Origin: Sulfurimonas marina
Lineage (GTDB): Bacteria > Campylobacterota > Campylobacteria > Campylobacterales > Sulfurimonadaceae
Length of the DNA: 64,000 nt
Assembly: GCF_014905095.1 (NCBI RefSeq)
Contig: NZ_CP041165.1
Coordinates: 744,001-808,000 of the forward strand
Reading direction: 5' to 3'
The translations under genes and the position numbers were made by a program. Positions 1 to 8,567 of the stretch are shown here, in pieces. Positions within the stretch are counted from its first letter, which is position 1; each line of letters starts with the position of its first letter. The notes below the pieces were generated by a model, which saw nothing but the letters and a program-made list of their open reading frames with translations, searched no databases and was not told the origin of the DNA.

Positions 1-536
1 AGTAACTTTCGGTTGACGTTGTTTTTAACCTGCATAGCTATCTCGTTAAGATTACCAAAAGGCTGATTTTGTTTAAGTTGACATTGATCTATAACACACG
101 TCTGTCCCCATGCATTAGGATTAAAAATACTTCCTTTATCCTCTTTTCTATAAAACCCATGGCCATCGTGTAAGTTTAGTACTAGAGAAACATTTTGCGA
201 CAAGATTATTTTTTTGATCTCTTTAACTATCTCTGTATCTTTATCATGTGGACGAATATATGAGAATTTTCTATTCATATCTCCATTAATACCGCGTGAG
301 TTATTGATAATACTTTCTTGATTGAGGTTTGGTACAATCCATAAATTTTGGGAAGTTATTTTATAGTGTGTAGCAAGCAAAGAAGCTGCGAAGTAGCCAC
401 CGGGTTCATTCCCGTGAATACCGCCAATTACTAAGAGTGTCGCATTTGAGTCGGGATTCTCTTGTTTTATAAGTTGTATATTTGAGCCAAAGAGAAAAGA
501 AAAGCTCAAAAGATAGATGATAAAAAGCTGTTTCAT
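1..536 (-). CDS. csd4: M14/M99-type zinc carboxypeptidase, Csd4/Pgp1-like (3' end outside window)
   Basis: The gene reads leftwards from an ATG at 536 and leaves the window still open after 178 codons. A hydrophobic signal peptide (residues 1-17) implies periplasmic location. The metallocarboxypeptidase core is visible: HGNEP at residues 41-45 gives the zinc ligands H41 and E44, and NLHDGHG (121-127) supplies a further His. RGINGDMNRKF (81-91) is typical of the Csd4/Pgp1 branch, the DL-carboxypeptidases that trim peptidoglycan tripeptides and set curved or helical shape in Helicobacter and Campylobacter. Its ATG directly abuts the TAG stop of the Csd6-like gene, so the two shape enzymes are probably co-translated. 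Family assignment is confident; role in shape is inferred. Confidence 0.85.
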   Translation of the reverse strand, partial: MKQLFIIYLLSFSFLFGSNIQLIKQENPDSNATLLVIGGIHGNEPGGYFAASLLATHYKITSQNLWIVPNLNQESIINNSRGINGDMNRKFSYIRPHDKDTEIVKEIKKIILSQNVSLVLNLHDGHGFYRKEDKGSIFNPNAWGQTCVIDQCQLKQNQPFGNLNEIAMQVKNNVNRKL

Positions 537-1520
537 CTATCTCTCTGTAATAATAGATATTTTTTGATCTTGTAGTTTTATAATTAGTGTCTTATCTCCA
601 GTAAAAGAGAAAGAGCTTGATTTGTAATCTTCTTTAAAAGTTATCTGGTAAACATTTTGTGTATCTGGATAAGGGATAACATTTAAATTTGTAAAAATAA
701 TTGTTTTATCCTCTTGTTTATTAAATATTCTAGTTTTGTACTTTGTAAATCTTTCTTTATCCATTCCATCAAAACGTTTAAAACTAGGATCATAAAAATT
801 TAGATAGTTTTCTAAATCATTATATATCCATGCCAGTCTCCATGCATAGAGTTGAGAAAGTATGATTGATAAGTTCTTTTTTTGTATATCTGTTTTTACA
901 TCAGACTCATCAATAAGTAGTATTGTTTTTTTTATATCTATATGTTTATCTAAACATTCAATATTTTGGTTGTTTATTGCTATACAACCTTTTGTAAACT
1001 CATCACGTTCCTGATCAATAGGTAGCCCGTGGATCCATATCCCTTGACCTGTCTTGTTACGATACTTATCATATGTATTTGGGTATGATGTTACAAATGC
1101 CAATGGACCATAAAAAGGATCAACTTTATCTATTTTTTTTGTTAATCTATAGATCCCAACAGGAGTTCTTAAATCTCCCTCTTTAACTTTATCACCTTTT
1201 GCTTTTCCTGTAAAAGCACCATACTCTTTTTGTAGTTTATATGTAGAGGAATTTTTATCTTTCATATAGATATAAAGTTTTGAATTCTTTTTATTACAAG
1301 TGAGTACATTGCAGTATGATTCTAAATAACCGAATTTTGTATCTTTATTTTCTAAATACTCTTTCCAGTATTGTGTTGTAGCAAGTTTTTCATCAAGTCT
1401 TTTTTGTATATCTTGTATACCATGAATTCTATAGTTAGTTACAATGTCAGTATCAGATGCAAAGGTATTAATAGAAAGTATTAATAGTACAATAGCACTA
1501 AAAAAAGATCTATTTTTCAT
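537..1520 (-). CDS. csd6: L,D-carboxypeptidase/transpeptidase-fold protein, Csd6/Pgp2-like
   Basis: This is a secreted YkuD-fold enzyme. A signal peptide is followed by an N-terminal region, then the YkuD domain with the catalytic motif IHGLP...KGCIAI (H164, C179 counted from the start chosen here). A C-terminal NTF2-like region occupies about residues 215-327. This three-part architecture is that of Csd6/Pgp2, which removes D-Ala from tetrapeptides and so makes the tripeptide substrate of Csd4/Pgp1, the next gene downstream. I chose the ATG at 1520; an ATG two codons upstream (1526) is equally possible. Both starts overlap the end of era, so expression is probably coupled to the era/hslUV operon. 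Confidence 0.85.
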   Translation of the reverse strand: MKNRSFFSAIVLLILSINTFASDTDIVTNYRIHGIQDIQKRLDEKLATTQYWKEYLENKDTKFGYLESYCNVLTCNKKNSKLYIYMKDKNSSTYKLQKEYGAFTGKAKGDKVKEGDLRTPVGIYRLTKKIDKVDPFYGPLAFVTSYPNTYDKYRNKTGQGIWIHGLPIDQERDEFTKGCIAINNQNIECLDKHIDIKKTILLIDESDVKTDIQKKNLSIILSQLYAWRLAWIYNDLENYLNFYDPSFKRFDGMDKERFTKYKTRIFNKQEDKTIIFTNLNVIPYPDTQNVYQITFKEDYKSSSFSFTGDKTLIIKLQDQKISIITER

Positions 1521-2394
1521 CGTCATATCCTATTTCTTTTAAAAAGTTTTTATTTTTAGACCATCCCTTTTTCACTACAACTTGAAGGTTTAAATAGGCT
1601 TGTTGACCGCTCAGTTTTTCGATCTTTGCACGTGCTGCTTTACCGATACGCTTGATAGCCTCTCCACCTTTACCTATAATAATCCCTTTTTGAGAATTTT
1701 TCTCTAAGATGATTGTTGCATAGATTTTATCGATACCCTCATTTTCATAGATCTTGTCTATAATTACATCTGATTCATAAGGGACTTCGTCACTGATATT
1801 CTCAAAAATAGCTTCACGGATAAAACCGGCATAGATATCACGAACAAGTTCACTTGTAAGATCTTCCGGGTCAAATAAGAAAGGTGATTCCGGCAAGTTT
1901 TTACTAATTGTATCTAGTAGATCTTTATGACCAACCTGACGAGGAATAGCAACAGGGATGAGAGCTTCAAATTTATCTGCAAATTGATTGTACTGAGCAA
2001 TCTTTTTAAAAAGTTTCTCTTGTGATACTTGATCTATTTTACTCAGAGCTACAATATGTTTAATGTTTTTTTTGTTGAGTGTTAAGAATTTTTCATAATG
2101 TTCTAACGAATCTGTTACAGGTGCAAGATACACTATTAGATCACAATCTCCCATCGCTTTTAATGCTTCATCCAGCATATACTGATTTAAGATCTTCTCT
2201 TTTTCGTGTAAACCGGGTGTGTCAATAAAGATTATTTGCGTATCACCATGCATAACTATAGCATTGGAACGCTTTCTTGTAGCGTTGGCTTTTTGACTTA
2301 CCATCGCTATTTTTTCACCTAAAAGTGAATTCATTAAGGTACTTTTACCCGCATTCGGTCTACCGATGAGTGAAACAAAGCCCGCTTTTGTCAT
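1510..2394 (-). CDS. era: GTPase Era
   Basis: This is a 294-residue Era, the full family length. The GTPase domain carries G1 GRPNAGKS (11-18) and G3 DTPG (58-61). G4 is SKID (118-121), with Ser where NKxD is commonest. The C-terminal KH RNA-binding domain has the GKGG loop (GIIIGKGGEAIKRIG). Era binds the 3' end of 16S rRNA and assists 30S assembly at the membrane. It sits 9 bp after hslU and overlaps the csd6-like gene, inside a minus-strand operon that probably starts at argG. Confidence 0.97.
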   Translation of the reverse strand: MTKAGFVSLIGRPNAGKSTLMNSLLGEKIAMVSQKANATRKRSNAIVMHGDTQIIFIDTPGLHEKEKILNQYMLDEALKAMGDCDLIVYLAPVTDSLEHYEKFLTLNKKNIKHIVALSKIDQVSQEKLFKKIAQYNQFADKFEALIPVAIPRQVGHKDLLDTISKNLPESPFLFDPEDLTSELVRDIYAGFIREAIFENISDEVPYESDVIIDKIYENEGIDKIYATIILEKNSQKGIIIGKGGEAIKRIGKAARAKIEKLSGQQAYLNLQVVVKKGWSKNKNFLKEIGYDDEK

Positions 2395-2403
2395 CTGTTT
2401 CCT

Positions 2404-3738
2404 TTAAAGAATATATCGAGAAAGATCATCGTCTTCTACAACGATGTCAAGTTTTTCATGCACTAGGTCACTAGTTACTCTAAACTCTTTTCCTGCGTAT
2501 TGATCTGCTTCAAAACTGATATCTTCGAGAATTCTCTCTAAAACAGTGTGAAGACGTCTTGCTCCGATATCCTCTGCAGTTTCATTAGCACGGTGTGAAA
2601 GTTTTGCAATTGCTTTAATAGCTTCATCTTCAAAAATCAGTTCCATATCTTCTACACCGAGAAGTGCCTGGTATTGTTTAAGAAGTGAGTTTTGTGTCTG
2701 TGTCAGTATTTGATAAAGTGTATCTTCATCTAAACTCTCTAATTCAACTCTTAAAGGAAAACGTCCTTGAAGTTCAGGGATAAGATCACTCGGTTTACTT
2801 ACATGAAAAGCACCTGCAGCAATAAAAAGAATATGGTCAGTATTAATAGTCCCGTATTTTGTTGAAACGCTGCTGCCCTCTACGATTGGAAGCAGATCAC
2901 GTTGCACACCCTCTTTAGAAGGATCGTTTCTTCCTTGCGACTTTTCATTAAGAGCAATTTTATCGATCTCGTCTAAGAAAATAATTCCACCGTTTTCGGC
3001 ACGGCGAAGAGCTTCAGCATTAACTGCATTCATATCTAAAAGTTTTGAAGAAGCTTCCTGACGAAGTAAAATTTTTGCATCTTTTACTTTGAGCTCTTTC
3101 TTCTTTTCCTCTTTATTGATCGATGTAAAAAGTTTAGTAATCGATTCTTGTGCTTTAATCATTTCCGGTGGTAGATTTGTATCTGCAAACTCTACTTGAA
3201 GTGAGGCAGTGTCAAGTTCGATTTCTATTGTTTTATCATCCATCTCACCTGATTCAACTCTTTTTTCCATAGCTTCTAAAAGTCTTTGGTAATCATCTTT
3301 TTTTGATTCACTTGCACCCTCTGGAAGTGGTGGTAAGAGTTTTTCAACTATGCGGTTAAGGACATAGTTTTCAATTTTTTCTTTATTCTCTGATTCTTGT
3401 TCTGCTTTAACAATACTGATTGAATTTACTACCAGATCTCTGATCATAGATTCAACGTCACGACCGACAAATCCTACTTCAGTGTATTTTGAAGCTTCTA
3501 CTTTGATAAAAGGAACTTTCATCATTTTTGCAAGTCTGCGGGAAATTTCAGTTTTCCCAACACCGGTTGAACCGATCATCAGAATATTTTTCGGTTTAAT
3601 CTCTTGACGCATTTCACCATCAAGTTGCATTCTTCTGTATCTTGTACGAAGTGCTAAAGCAATAGTTTTTTTCGCGTTTTTTTGACCAATAACATAGTTG
3701 TCAAGATATTCGACTATCTGTTTAGGAGTCATATCCAT
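2404..3738 (-). CDS. hslU: HslU, ATPase of the HslUV protease
   Basis: This is a 444-residue AAA+ unfoldase that feeds proteins into HslV. Walker A is GSTGVGKT (56-63). Walker B is GIIFLDEIDK, and the sensor/arginine-finger region AELQGRFP-like (PELQGRFPLRV) is present. The acidic I-domain lies between Walker A and B. The C-terminus ends in DLSRYIL, matching the conserved HslU tail that docks into HslV. The start codon overlaps the hslV stop in a TAATG-type junction, so the two subunits are translationally coupled. Confidence 0.98.
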   Translation of the reverse strand: MDMTPKQIVEYLDNYVIGQKNAKKTIALALRTRYRRMQLDGEMRQEIKPKNILMIGSTGVGKTEISRRLAKMMKVPFIKVEASKYTEVGFVGRDVESMIRDLVVNSISIVKAEQESENKEKIENYVLNRIVEKLLPPLPEGASESKKDDYQRLLEAMEKRVESGEMDDKTIEIELDTASLQVEFADTNLPPEMIKAQESITKLFTSINKEEKKKELKVKDAKILLRQEASSKLLDMNAVNAEALRRAENGGIIFLDEIDKIALNEKSQGRNDPSKEGVQRDLLPIVEGSSVSTKYGTINTDHILFIAAGAFHVSKPSDLIPELQGRFPLRVELESLDEDTLYQILTQTQNSLLKQYQALLGVEDMELIFEDEAIKAIAKLSHRANETAEDIGARRLHTVLERILEDISFEADQYAGKEFRVTSDLVHEKLDIVVEDDDLSRYIL

Positions 3739-4280
3739 TATTTATTATCCTCTAGAATGAGTGTTTTAATATTGTGGTTTGTATAGATACATAGATCAGC
3801 AGCAATTGATAAAGATTCTTTTACTAGTTCCTCTTCATCAAGATCTGAATGTTTTTTAAGTGCACGAGCAGCTGAGATGGCATAGTTGCCACCGCTTCCA
3901 ATAGAAGCGATCTCACCGTCTTCAGGTTCAACAACATCACCGTTTCCTGTTAAAATGAAGATATGTTCAGTATTTAAAACGATCATCATCGCTTCTAAAC
4001 GACGTAGAACTTTGTCTTTTCTCCAAGCTTTAGAGAACTCAATAACAGATTTTAAAATATCACCTTTTTTATTCTCTAAAAACTCTTCAAACATATCAAA
4101 AAGGTTAAAGGCATCAGCAGTACTTCCGGCAAAACCGGCAAGAATTTTACCATGATGGAGTGTACGAATTTTTGTCGCATTCCCTTTTAATACACTGTCG
4201 CCAAAAGTTACTTGACCGTCACCACCGATAACAGCTTTATCTTTTCCTTTATAGGCAAGTATTGTTGTAGCATCAAACAT
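3738..4280 (-). CDS. hslV: HslV, proteolytic subunit of the HslUV protease
   Basis: This is a 180-residue threonine peptidase of the proteasome beta-subunit type. The conserved N-terminal TTILAYKG starts at Thr5, so the nucleophile is preceded by a four-residue propeptide (MFDA) rather than by a single Met as in E. coli. That implies self-processing or an unusual N-terminal maturation. The [10 protein letters not shown] motif and the KGNATKIR segment that carries the active-site lysine are intact. It forms the double-hexamer chamber capped by HslU, encoded immediately downstream. Confidence 0.97.
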   Translation of the reverse strand: MFDATTILAYKGKDKAVIGGDGQVTFGDSVLKGNATKIRTLHHGKILAGFAGSTADAFNLFDMFEEFLENKKGDILKSVIEFSKAWRKDKVLRRLEAMMIVLNTEHIFILTGNGDVVEPEDGEIASIGSGGNYAISAARALKKHSDLDEEELVKESLSIAADLCIYTNHNIKTLILEDNK

Positions 4281-4287
4281 TGTTTAG

Positions 4288-4734
4288 TTATTCCCCTTGA
4301 ACATCTACATGTAATGTAGCATGGATACCGTGACCAAGCTTTAGATCAAGTGAGTGCTCACCAACACTCTTGATCGCAGTTTTGTCTGTAATGTGTTTTT
4401 TGTCAATTTCGATAGAGTGCTGTTTAAGAAGTGCATCAGCAATCTCATCTTTTGTAACGGCTCCAAAAAGGTGACCGTTTTCACCCATTTTCTTTGTTAT
4501 GATGATCTCTGCTTTATCAAGTTTTACAGCCATCTCTTTAAGACGTGCGATCTCTGCAGCTTCTTCAGCAGCTAATCTTTTTTGTTCAGCTTCATGTTCA
4601 GCTAAGATCTCAGGTGTAGCCGGTTTTGCAAACCCTTTCCCTACAAGAAAGTTTTTACCGTAACCGTCTTTTACTTCTTTTACTTCACCCGCTTTTCCTA
4701 AGCTTTTTACATCTTTGATAAGTAATACTTTCAT
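4288..4734 (-). CDS. rplI: 50S ribosomal protein L9
   Basis: This 148-residue protein has the full bL9 length. The N-terminal domain begins MKVLLIKDVKSLGKAGEV and contains the GYGKNFLV-type rRNA-binding segment. A long central helix (about residues 40-75) and a C-terminal domain follow. L9 binds 23S rRNA near the L1 stalk and helps maintain reading frame. It lies 4 bp after the preceding fusion gene and 7 bp before hslV, so all three appear to share one transcript. Confidence 0.97.
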   Translation of the reverse strand: MKVLLIKDVKSLGKAGEVKEVKDGYGKNFLVGKGFAKPATPEILAEHEAEQKRLAAEEAAEIARLKEMAVKLDKAEIIITKKMGENGHLFGAVTKDEIADALLKQHSIEIDKKHITDKTAIKSVGEHSLDLKLGHGIHATLHVDVQGE

Positions 4735-4738
4735 CCGA

Positions 4739-5476
4739 TTATCTTTCTATGTCACCAGGGTATGAAACGATACCGTGTGTTAAGTTTCCTATTTTTGTAT
4801 ATCCCATGTCTGTTAAAATTCTAGCAACGTGAGCTGAACGGCTACCAACATGGCAGTAAAGGATGATGTTTTCATTTTTATCAAGTTTTGCTTCATCTAA
4901 AGTTTGGAAAAAGCTACTTGTTGGAACTAATTTGTCAGCACCTTTGATGTGACCCATTTGCCATTCCATATGTTCACGTACGTCAACAATTTTAAAATTA
5001 ACCATACCAAGATCACGAGCTTCTAAAAGTGCAACTAGTTCATCACCATCTAATTCACTTTTATTAACCAGTGCTTCACATTCTTCAGCCGTTAGGCCTC
5101 TCGAGTGAGTGTGAGCAGCTTCCTCCATTCCCAGTTCGATTCTTTGTTGAGCTGCAAATTCAGGTGTACAGAAAATTCCACAGTGACATTTTCCATCTTC
5201 AGGGATCTCTTTTTCAATTGCCGGTTTACAAGGACAGATACGATCATCTACACTTCTTGCTTTTCCGTCAACTTCTTCAACCATAAAACATGGACAGAAT
5301 CTTTTTCCGTACATCATTTTATTACGTGCAAGACCCATTTGCACACCTTCATTTACTTCTTCTTGAGGGTTATAAACCCAACCAAATTGAGCATTAACTT
5401 TATCTGTAAATTTGATTGTTTTTTCCATCTCTGCGATAAATTCCGGAGAATTCATATCGATTCTAACTATACTCAT
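4739..5476 (-). CDS. Ferredoxin:thioredoxin reductase beta-like domain fused to a rhodanese domain
   Basis: This 245-residue protein has two recognisable parts. Residues about 15-115 carry the cysteine signature of the FTR catalytic chain: CPC (61-63), CPC (81-83) and CHC (97-99), plus C103. In plant and cyanobacterial FTR these cysteines hold a [4Fe-4S] cluster beside a redox disulfide. Residues about 145-245 form a rhodanese domain with DVRE (165-168) and an active-site loop YCHVGSRSA whose sulfur-accepting Cys is C208. A persulfide- or thiol-disulfide transfer role is an inference. No signal peptide is visible, so it is cytoplasmic. It is 24 bp downstream of argG and 4 bp upstream of rplI. 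The physiological partner is unknown. Confidence 0.8.
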   Translation of the reverse strand: MSIVRIDMNSPEFIAEMEKTIKFTDKVNAQFGWVYNPQEEVNEGVQMGLARNKMMYGKRFCPCFMVEEVDGKARSVDDRICPCKPAIEKEIPEDGKCHCGIFCTPEFAAQQRIELGMEEAAHTHSRGLTAEECEALVNKSELDGDELVALLEARDLGMVNFKIVDVREHMEWQMGHIKGADKLVPTSSFFQTLDEAKLDKNENIILYCHVGSRSAHVARILTDMGYTKIGNLTHGIVSYPGDIER

Positions 5477-5500
5477 GTTTATTCCTTTCCGTAAGTTGTT

Positions 5501-6739
5501 TTATTTATTTCTTCTTGCTTTACCTTCGATGATAAAACGAAGTGCATTTAGTCTAATGAAACCTTCTGCATCTTTTTGGTTATATACATCATCAGCTTCA
5601 AAAGTTGAGTGTGCTTCAGAGAATAGTGTTTTTGGTGATGTTCTACCAACAACAATTACATTCCCTTTGTAAAGTTTTAATCTTACGTCACCTTCAACAT
5701 GTTTTTGTGTATTGTCAATTAGTGCTTGTAGTGCTTCACGCTCTGGAGAGAACCACATACCGTTATAGATAAGTTTTGCATATTTAGGCATGATCTCATC
5801 TTTTAGGTGAGCTGCTTCACGATCCACAGTAATAGATTCGATAGCACGGTGAGCTTTTAACATAATAGTTCCACCCGGAGTTTCATAACATCCGCGAGCT
5901 TTCATACCAACATATCTGTTCTCAACAATATCGATACGACCGATACCGTGCTTGTTACCGTAATCGTTTAGTGTTTTTAGAAGTGTTGCAGGAGACATCT
6001 CTTCACCGTTGATTGCGATAGGATCACCGTTCTTGTAAGAGATTGTAATATACTCAGCTTCATCTGGAGCCTCTTCCGGAGACGCAGTCCATAACCACAT
6101 AGAATCTTCCGGCTCTGCATTTGGATCTTCTAGGTGAAGACCTTCGTAAGAGATGTGAAGTAAGTTAGCATCCATTGAATATGGGCTTACTTGCGGGTTT
6201 CCATTTTCATCCATATGTTTTTGTGCGATCTCAATACCATGCTCTTTTGCGTATGCTAAAAGTTTTTCACGAGAGTTTAGGTCCCACTCTCTCCATGGAG
6301 CAATTACTGTAATATCAGGATTTAATCCTAAATAACCAAGTTCAAAACGTACTTGATCGTTTCCTTTACCTGTAGCACCGTGACTTACTGCATCTGCACC
6401 CATTTTCTCTGCAATTTCAATCTGTTTTTTAGAAATTAACGGTCTTGCGATAGAAGTTCCTAAAAGGTACTCACCTTCATAAATAGTATTTGCTCTAAAC
6501 ATTGGGAAAACGAAATCTTTTACAAACTCTTCTCTAATATCCAGAATGAAAATATTCTCTGGTTTAATACCCATTTTAAGTGCTTTTTCACGTGCAGGTT
6601 CAACCTCTTCACCCTGCCCAAGATCAGCAGTAAAAGTAATAACTTCTGCATTATATTCGTCTTGAAGCCATTTTAAAATAATACTCGTATCAAGCCCACC
6701 AGAGTAAGCTAAAACAACTTTGTTCACACTTTTTTTCAT
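5501..6739 (-). CDS. argG: Argininosuccinate synthase
   Basis: This 412-residue enzyme joins citrulline and aspartate using ATP in arginine synthesis. The N-terminal ATP pyrophosphatase loop SGGLDTS (13-19) is intact. [13 protein letters not shown] supplies the nucleotide/citrulline-binding segment, and the C-terminal tail is complete. The start is an ATG preceded at normal spacing by an AAAGG ribosome-binding site. As the first gene after a 120-bp gap, it probably heads the long minus-strand operon that continues to the csd4-like gene. Confidence 0.98.
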   Translation of the reverse strand: MKKSVNKVVLAYSGGLDTSIILKWLQDEYNAEVITFTADLGQGEEVEPAREKALKMGIKPENIFILDIREEFVKDFVFPMFRANTIYEGEYLLGTSIARPLISKKQIEIAEKMGADAVSHGATGKGNDQVRFELGYLGLNPDITVIAPWREWDLNSREKLLAYAKEHGIEIAQKHMDENGNPQVSPYSMDANLLHISYEGLHLEDPNAEPEDSMWLWTASPEEAPDEAEYITISYKNGDPIAINGEEMSPATLLKTLNDYGNKHGIGRIDIVENRYVGMKARGCYETPGGTIMLKAHRAIESITVDREAAHLKDEIMPKYAKLIYNGMWFSPEREALQALIDNTQKHVEGDVRLKLYKGNVIVVGRTSPKTLFSEAHSTFEADDVYNQKDAEGFIRLNALRFIIEGKARRNK

Positions 6740-6776
6740 GTAAAAAACCTTTTGGTGATAAAATAATAGTGCAGAT

Positions 6777-6782
6777 TGTATC
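6777..6782 (-). promoter_or_regulatory. Candidate -10 box for the argG operon
   Basis: TACAAT on the minus strand lies about 40 bp upstream of the argG ATG in AT-rich sequence. Campylobacterota sigma-70 promoters usually show only a -10 element. The match is imperfect (C for T), so this is a moderate call. Confidence 0.4.
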
Positions 6783-6861
6783 TAATTGTAAGTGAGAATT
6801 TGCTTATAGTAGAAAAATAGATAGAAAGGTTCAATGAAACAGGTAGAAAGAAGGCGGAATT

Positions 6862-7245
6862 TTATCCTTTTGAATCGAATAAAATCCCATTTACTTCTTG
6901 CATTTTCGGTAAAACAATTTGTGCGTCTTCAGCCGGAAATCTTCGTATCATTCTATTGCTTTTTGCTTCTATAACTGAAACATAAAATATATCTTGGGAA
7001 TCAACTCCAAATTTGATATTTGTACTAATAGGTGCTAACGCCTCATTCAGCTGTTTTACAAGTTTTTCAACATCCTCTTTTGAGTTGAGTTTTTTTGCTG
7101 AATCAACAGTGTCTTGTTGCACCTCTTTGACAATATCTTGTTGTTGTAATTGTGTCGATTGATTTTGCTCTATGCTTCGTCCTTGAAGCTCTTGTGCACC
7201 CATCTGAGTCTGTTGCTGTTTAGCAACATTTGCTATGCCGTCCAT
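6862..7245 (-). CDS. flaG: FlaG family flagellar protein
   Basis: This 127-residue protein has a Gln-rich, low-complexity N-terminus (about 1-50). The conserved FlaG domain follows, including LNEALAPISTNIKFGVD and IRRFPAEDA. FlaG affects flagellar filament length and assembly; its exact mechanism is unsettled. No other flagellar gene adjoins it here (flhA is 35 kb away). It has a good AAGGAG ribosome-binding site and a candidate sigma-28 promoter, so it looks like a single-gene late-flagellar unit. Confidence 0.88.
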   Translation of the reverse strand: MDGIANVAKQQQTQMGAQELQGRSIEQNQSTQLQQQDIVKEVQQDTVDSAKKLNSKEDVEKLVKQLNEALAPISTNIKFGVDSQDIFYVSVIEAKSNRMIRRFPAEDAQIVLPKMQEVNGILFDSKG

Positions 7246-7286
7246 GCCTTACTCCTTTTGTATTCACAATTAATATAGTAGCAACT

Positions 7287-7313
7287 AGATCGACTATAGA
7301 AAAAAAATGTTTA
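7287..7313 (-). promoter_or_regulatory. Candidate sigma-28 (FliA) promoter of flaG
   Basis: On the minus strand a TAAA (plus-strand 7310-7313) is followed after 15 bases by GTCGATCT (7287-7294). This matches the FliA pattern TAAA-N15-GCCGATAA in spacing and in the CGAT core. The inferred transcript start is near 7279, about 34 bases before the flaG ATG. Confidence 0.6.
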
Positions 7314-7331
7314 GAAAAAAAACAAAAAATT

Positions 7332-7346
7332 TACAATTTATATGAT
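7332..7346 (+). promoter_or_regulatory. Candidate -10 region for the MFS-to-truD gene run
   Basis: Two overlapping AT-rich hexamers, TACAAT (7332-7337) and TATGAT (7341-7346), lie just upstream of the MFS ATG. Either would give a very short leader or a leaderless message, which fits the absence of a Shine-Dalgarno sequence. Confidence 0.35.
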
Positions 7347-7358
7347 AACCTTCCATTT

Positions 7359-8567
7359 ATGAACAGTTATATACAACTTTTAAAACAGGAAAAAATCTTA
7401 CGAAGACTCTCCTTTATTCAGCTAATTTCCTATTTCGGTGCATGGTTTAGCAATGTCGCTATCTACACACTTTTACTTAAAATGGAAGTTTCTGCCGAAG
7501 TTGTATCTTTTGTGGCAATGCTCCATTTTTTAGCGGGTGTTGTTCAAGCTCCGTTTTCGGGTGCAATCATAGATATGGTTAAACCGAAAAAACTGATGCT
7601 TTCACTGATAGCTTTAGAGATAATAGCTACTGCATTTTTAGTAATGGTAACGACCCACAATCATTTGTTATTGTTATATGTACTTATCTTTGTAAAGATG
7701 GCAGCTGCATCATTTTACTTTACGACTGAGATGTCACTACTCCCTAAAATTCTTGATGCAAAAGTTTTACAAAAAGCGAATGAACTACACTCTATTATCT
7801 GGTCGTTATCTTATACTTTAGGAATGGCTATAAGTGGATTTGTAGTTTATCTTTTAGGGATTAAAATCGCGTTTATACTCGATGCACTTTTCTTTGTTGT
7901 TGCCTTTTATTTGTTGAGTACTTTGAAAATTGAAGTTGATCTACTTACGCAAAAAGAGAAACTCTCAGAGATGATGCGGGATACTTTCAGATATCTCAAA
8001 CGCACACCGAAAGCTTTTCATCTTATGGTTGTACATGCTTTTGTAGGGCTTACTGCTTTTGATGCGCTTGTAGCACTTATGGTAGATAAATATTATGCAG
8101 GGATTATTGCAACCTCTTTGGCTTTGGGACTGCTTCACTCAGCCCGTGCAGTCGGCTTGGTGGTAGGACCTGTAGTTCTTGGAAAGTTTGTAAACAACAA
8201 ACGACTGATATATATCTTTATAGCACAAGCATTGGCCGTGCTCTTATGGTCGTATGTGATGGAGTATTTTTATCTAAGCTTGGTTGCAAGTGTGATCGTA
8301 GGCTTTTTTACAACGACACTTTGGTCATACAGCTATACGCTTCTGCAAAAAAATATTGAAGAAAAATATTATGGTAGAATAGTTGCATATAACGATATGC
8401 TTTTTTTAAGCTCTGCGGCATTTACTTCGTATATGATCGGGTATTTGGCAACGGCAGATATATCGCTTGAAAATATAGCAAACATTATGGGACTTGGATT
8501 TATCGTTGGGGCTTTTTATTATGCCTATGTTATTAAAACAAAGAAGATAAAAGAGATAAATATATGA
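7359..8567 (+). CDS. MFS transporter
   Basis: This 402-residue membrane protein has about 11-12 hydrophobic helices and a charged cytoplasmic loop near the middle. The A-loop-like segment SGAIIDMVKPKK after helix 2 fits the major facilitator superfamily, in the drug/siderophore exporter-like group. The substrate is unknown. I start it at the ATG at 7359 because the preceding open stretch would run antisense into flaG and adds no membrane helix. No clear ribosome-binding site precedes this ATG. It opens a run of tightly overlapping genes that extends to truD, and its stop overlaps the next start (ATGA). Confidence 0.82.
   Translation: MNSYIQLLKQEKILRRLSFIQLISYFGAWFSNVAIYTLLLKMEVSAEVVSFVAMLHFLAGVVQAPFSGAIIDMVKPKKLMLSLIALEIIATAFLVMVTTHNHLLLLYVLIFVKMAAASFYFTTEMSLLPKILDAKVLQKANELHSIIWSLSYTLGMAISGFVVYLLGIKIAFILDALFFVVAFYLLSTLKIEVDLLTQKEKLSEMMRDTFRYLKRTPKAFHLMVVHAFVGLTAFDALVALMVDKYYAGIIATSLALGLLHSARAVGLVVGPVVLGKFVNNKRLIYIFIAQALAVLLWSYVMEYFYLSLVASVIVGFFTTTLWSYSYTLLQKNIEEKYYGRIVAYNDMLFLSSAAFTSYMIGYLATADISLENIANIMGLGFIVGAFYYAYVIKTKKIKEINI

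Noticed and set aside
1510-2394. Era as a non-functional GTPase because G4 reads SKID
   Set aside because: Other GTP motifs and the KH domain are intact, and Ser or Thr for Asn occurs in functional GTPases.
6832-6969. Plus-strand reading frame starting at an ATG in the argG-flaG gap
   Set aside because: Most of it is antisense to flaG, composition is random and no ribosome-binding site fits.
7230-7358. N-terminal extension of the MFS gene back to 7230
   Set aside because: It runs antisense into flaG and its promoter, contains no membrane segment, and the real protein starts with a typical N-terminus at 7359.
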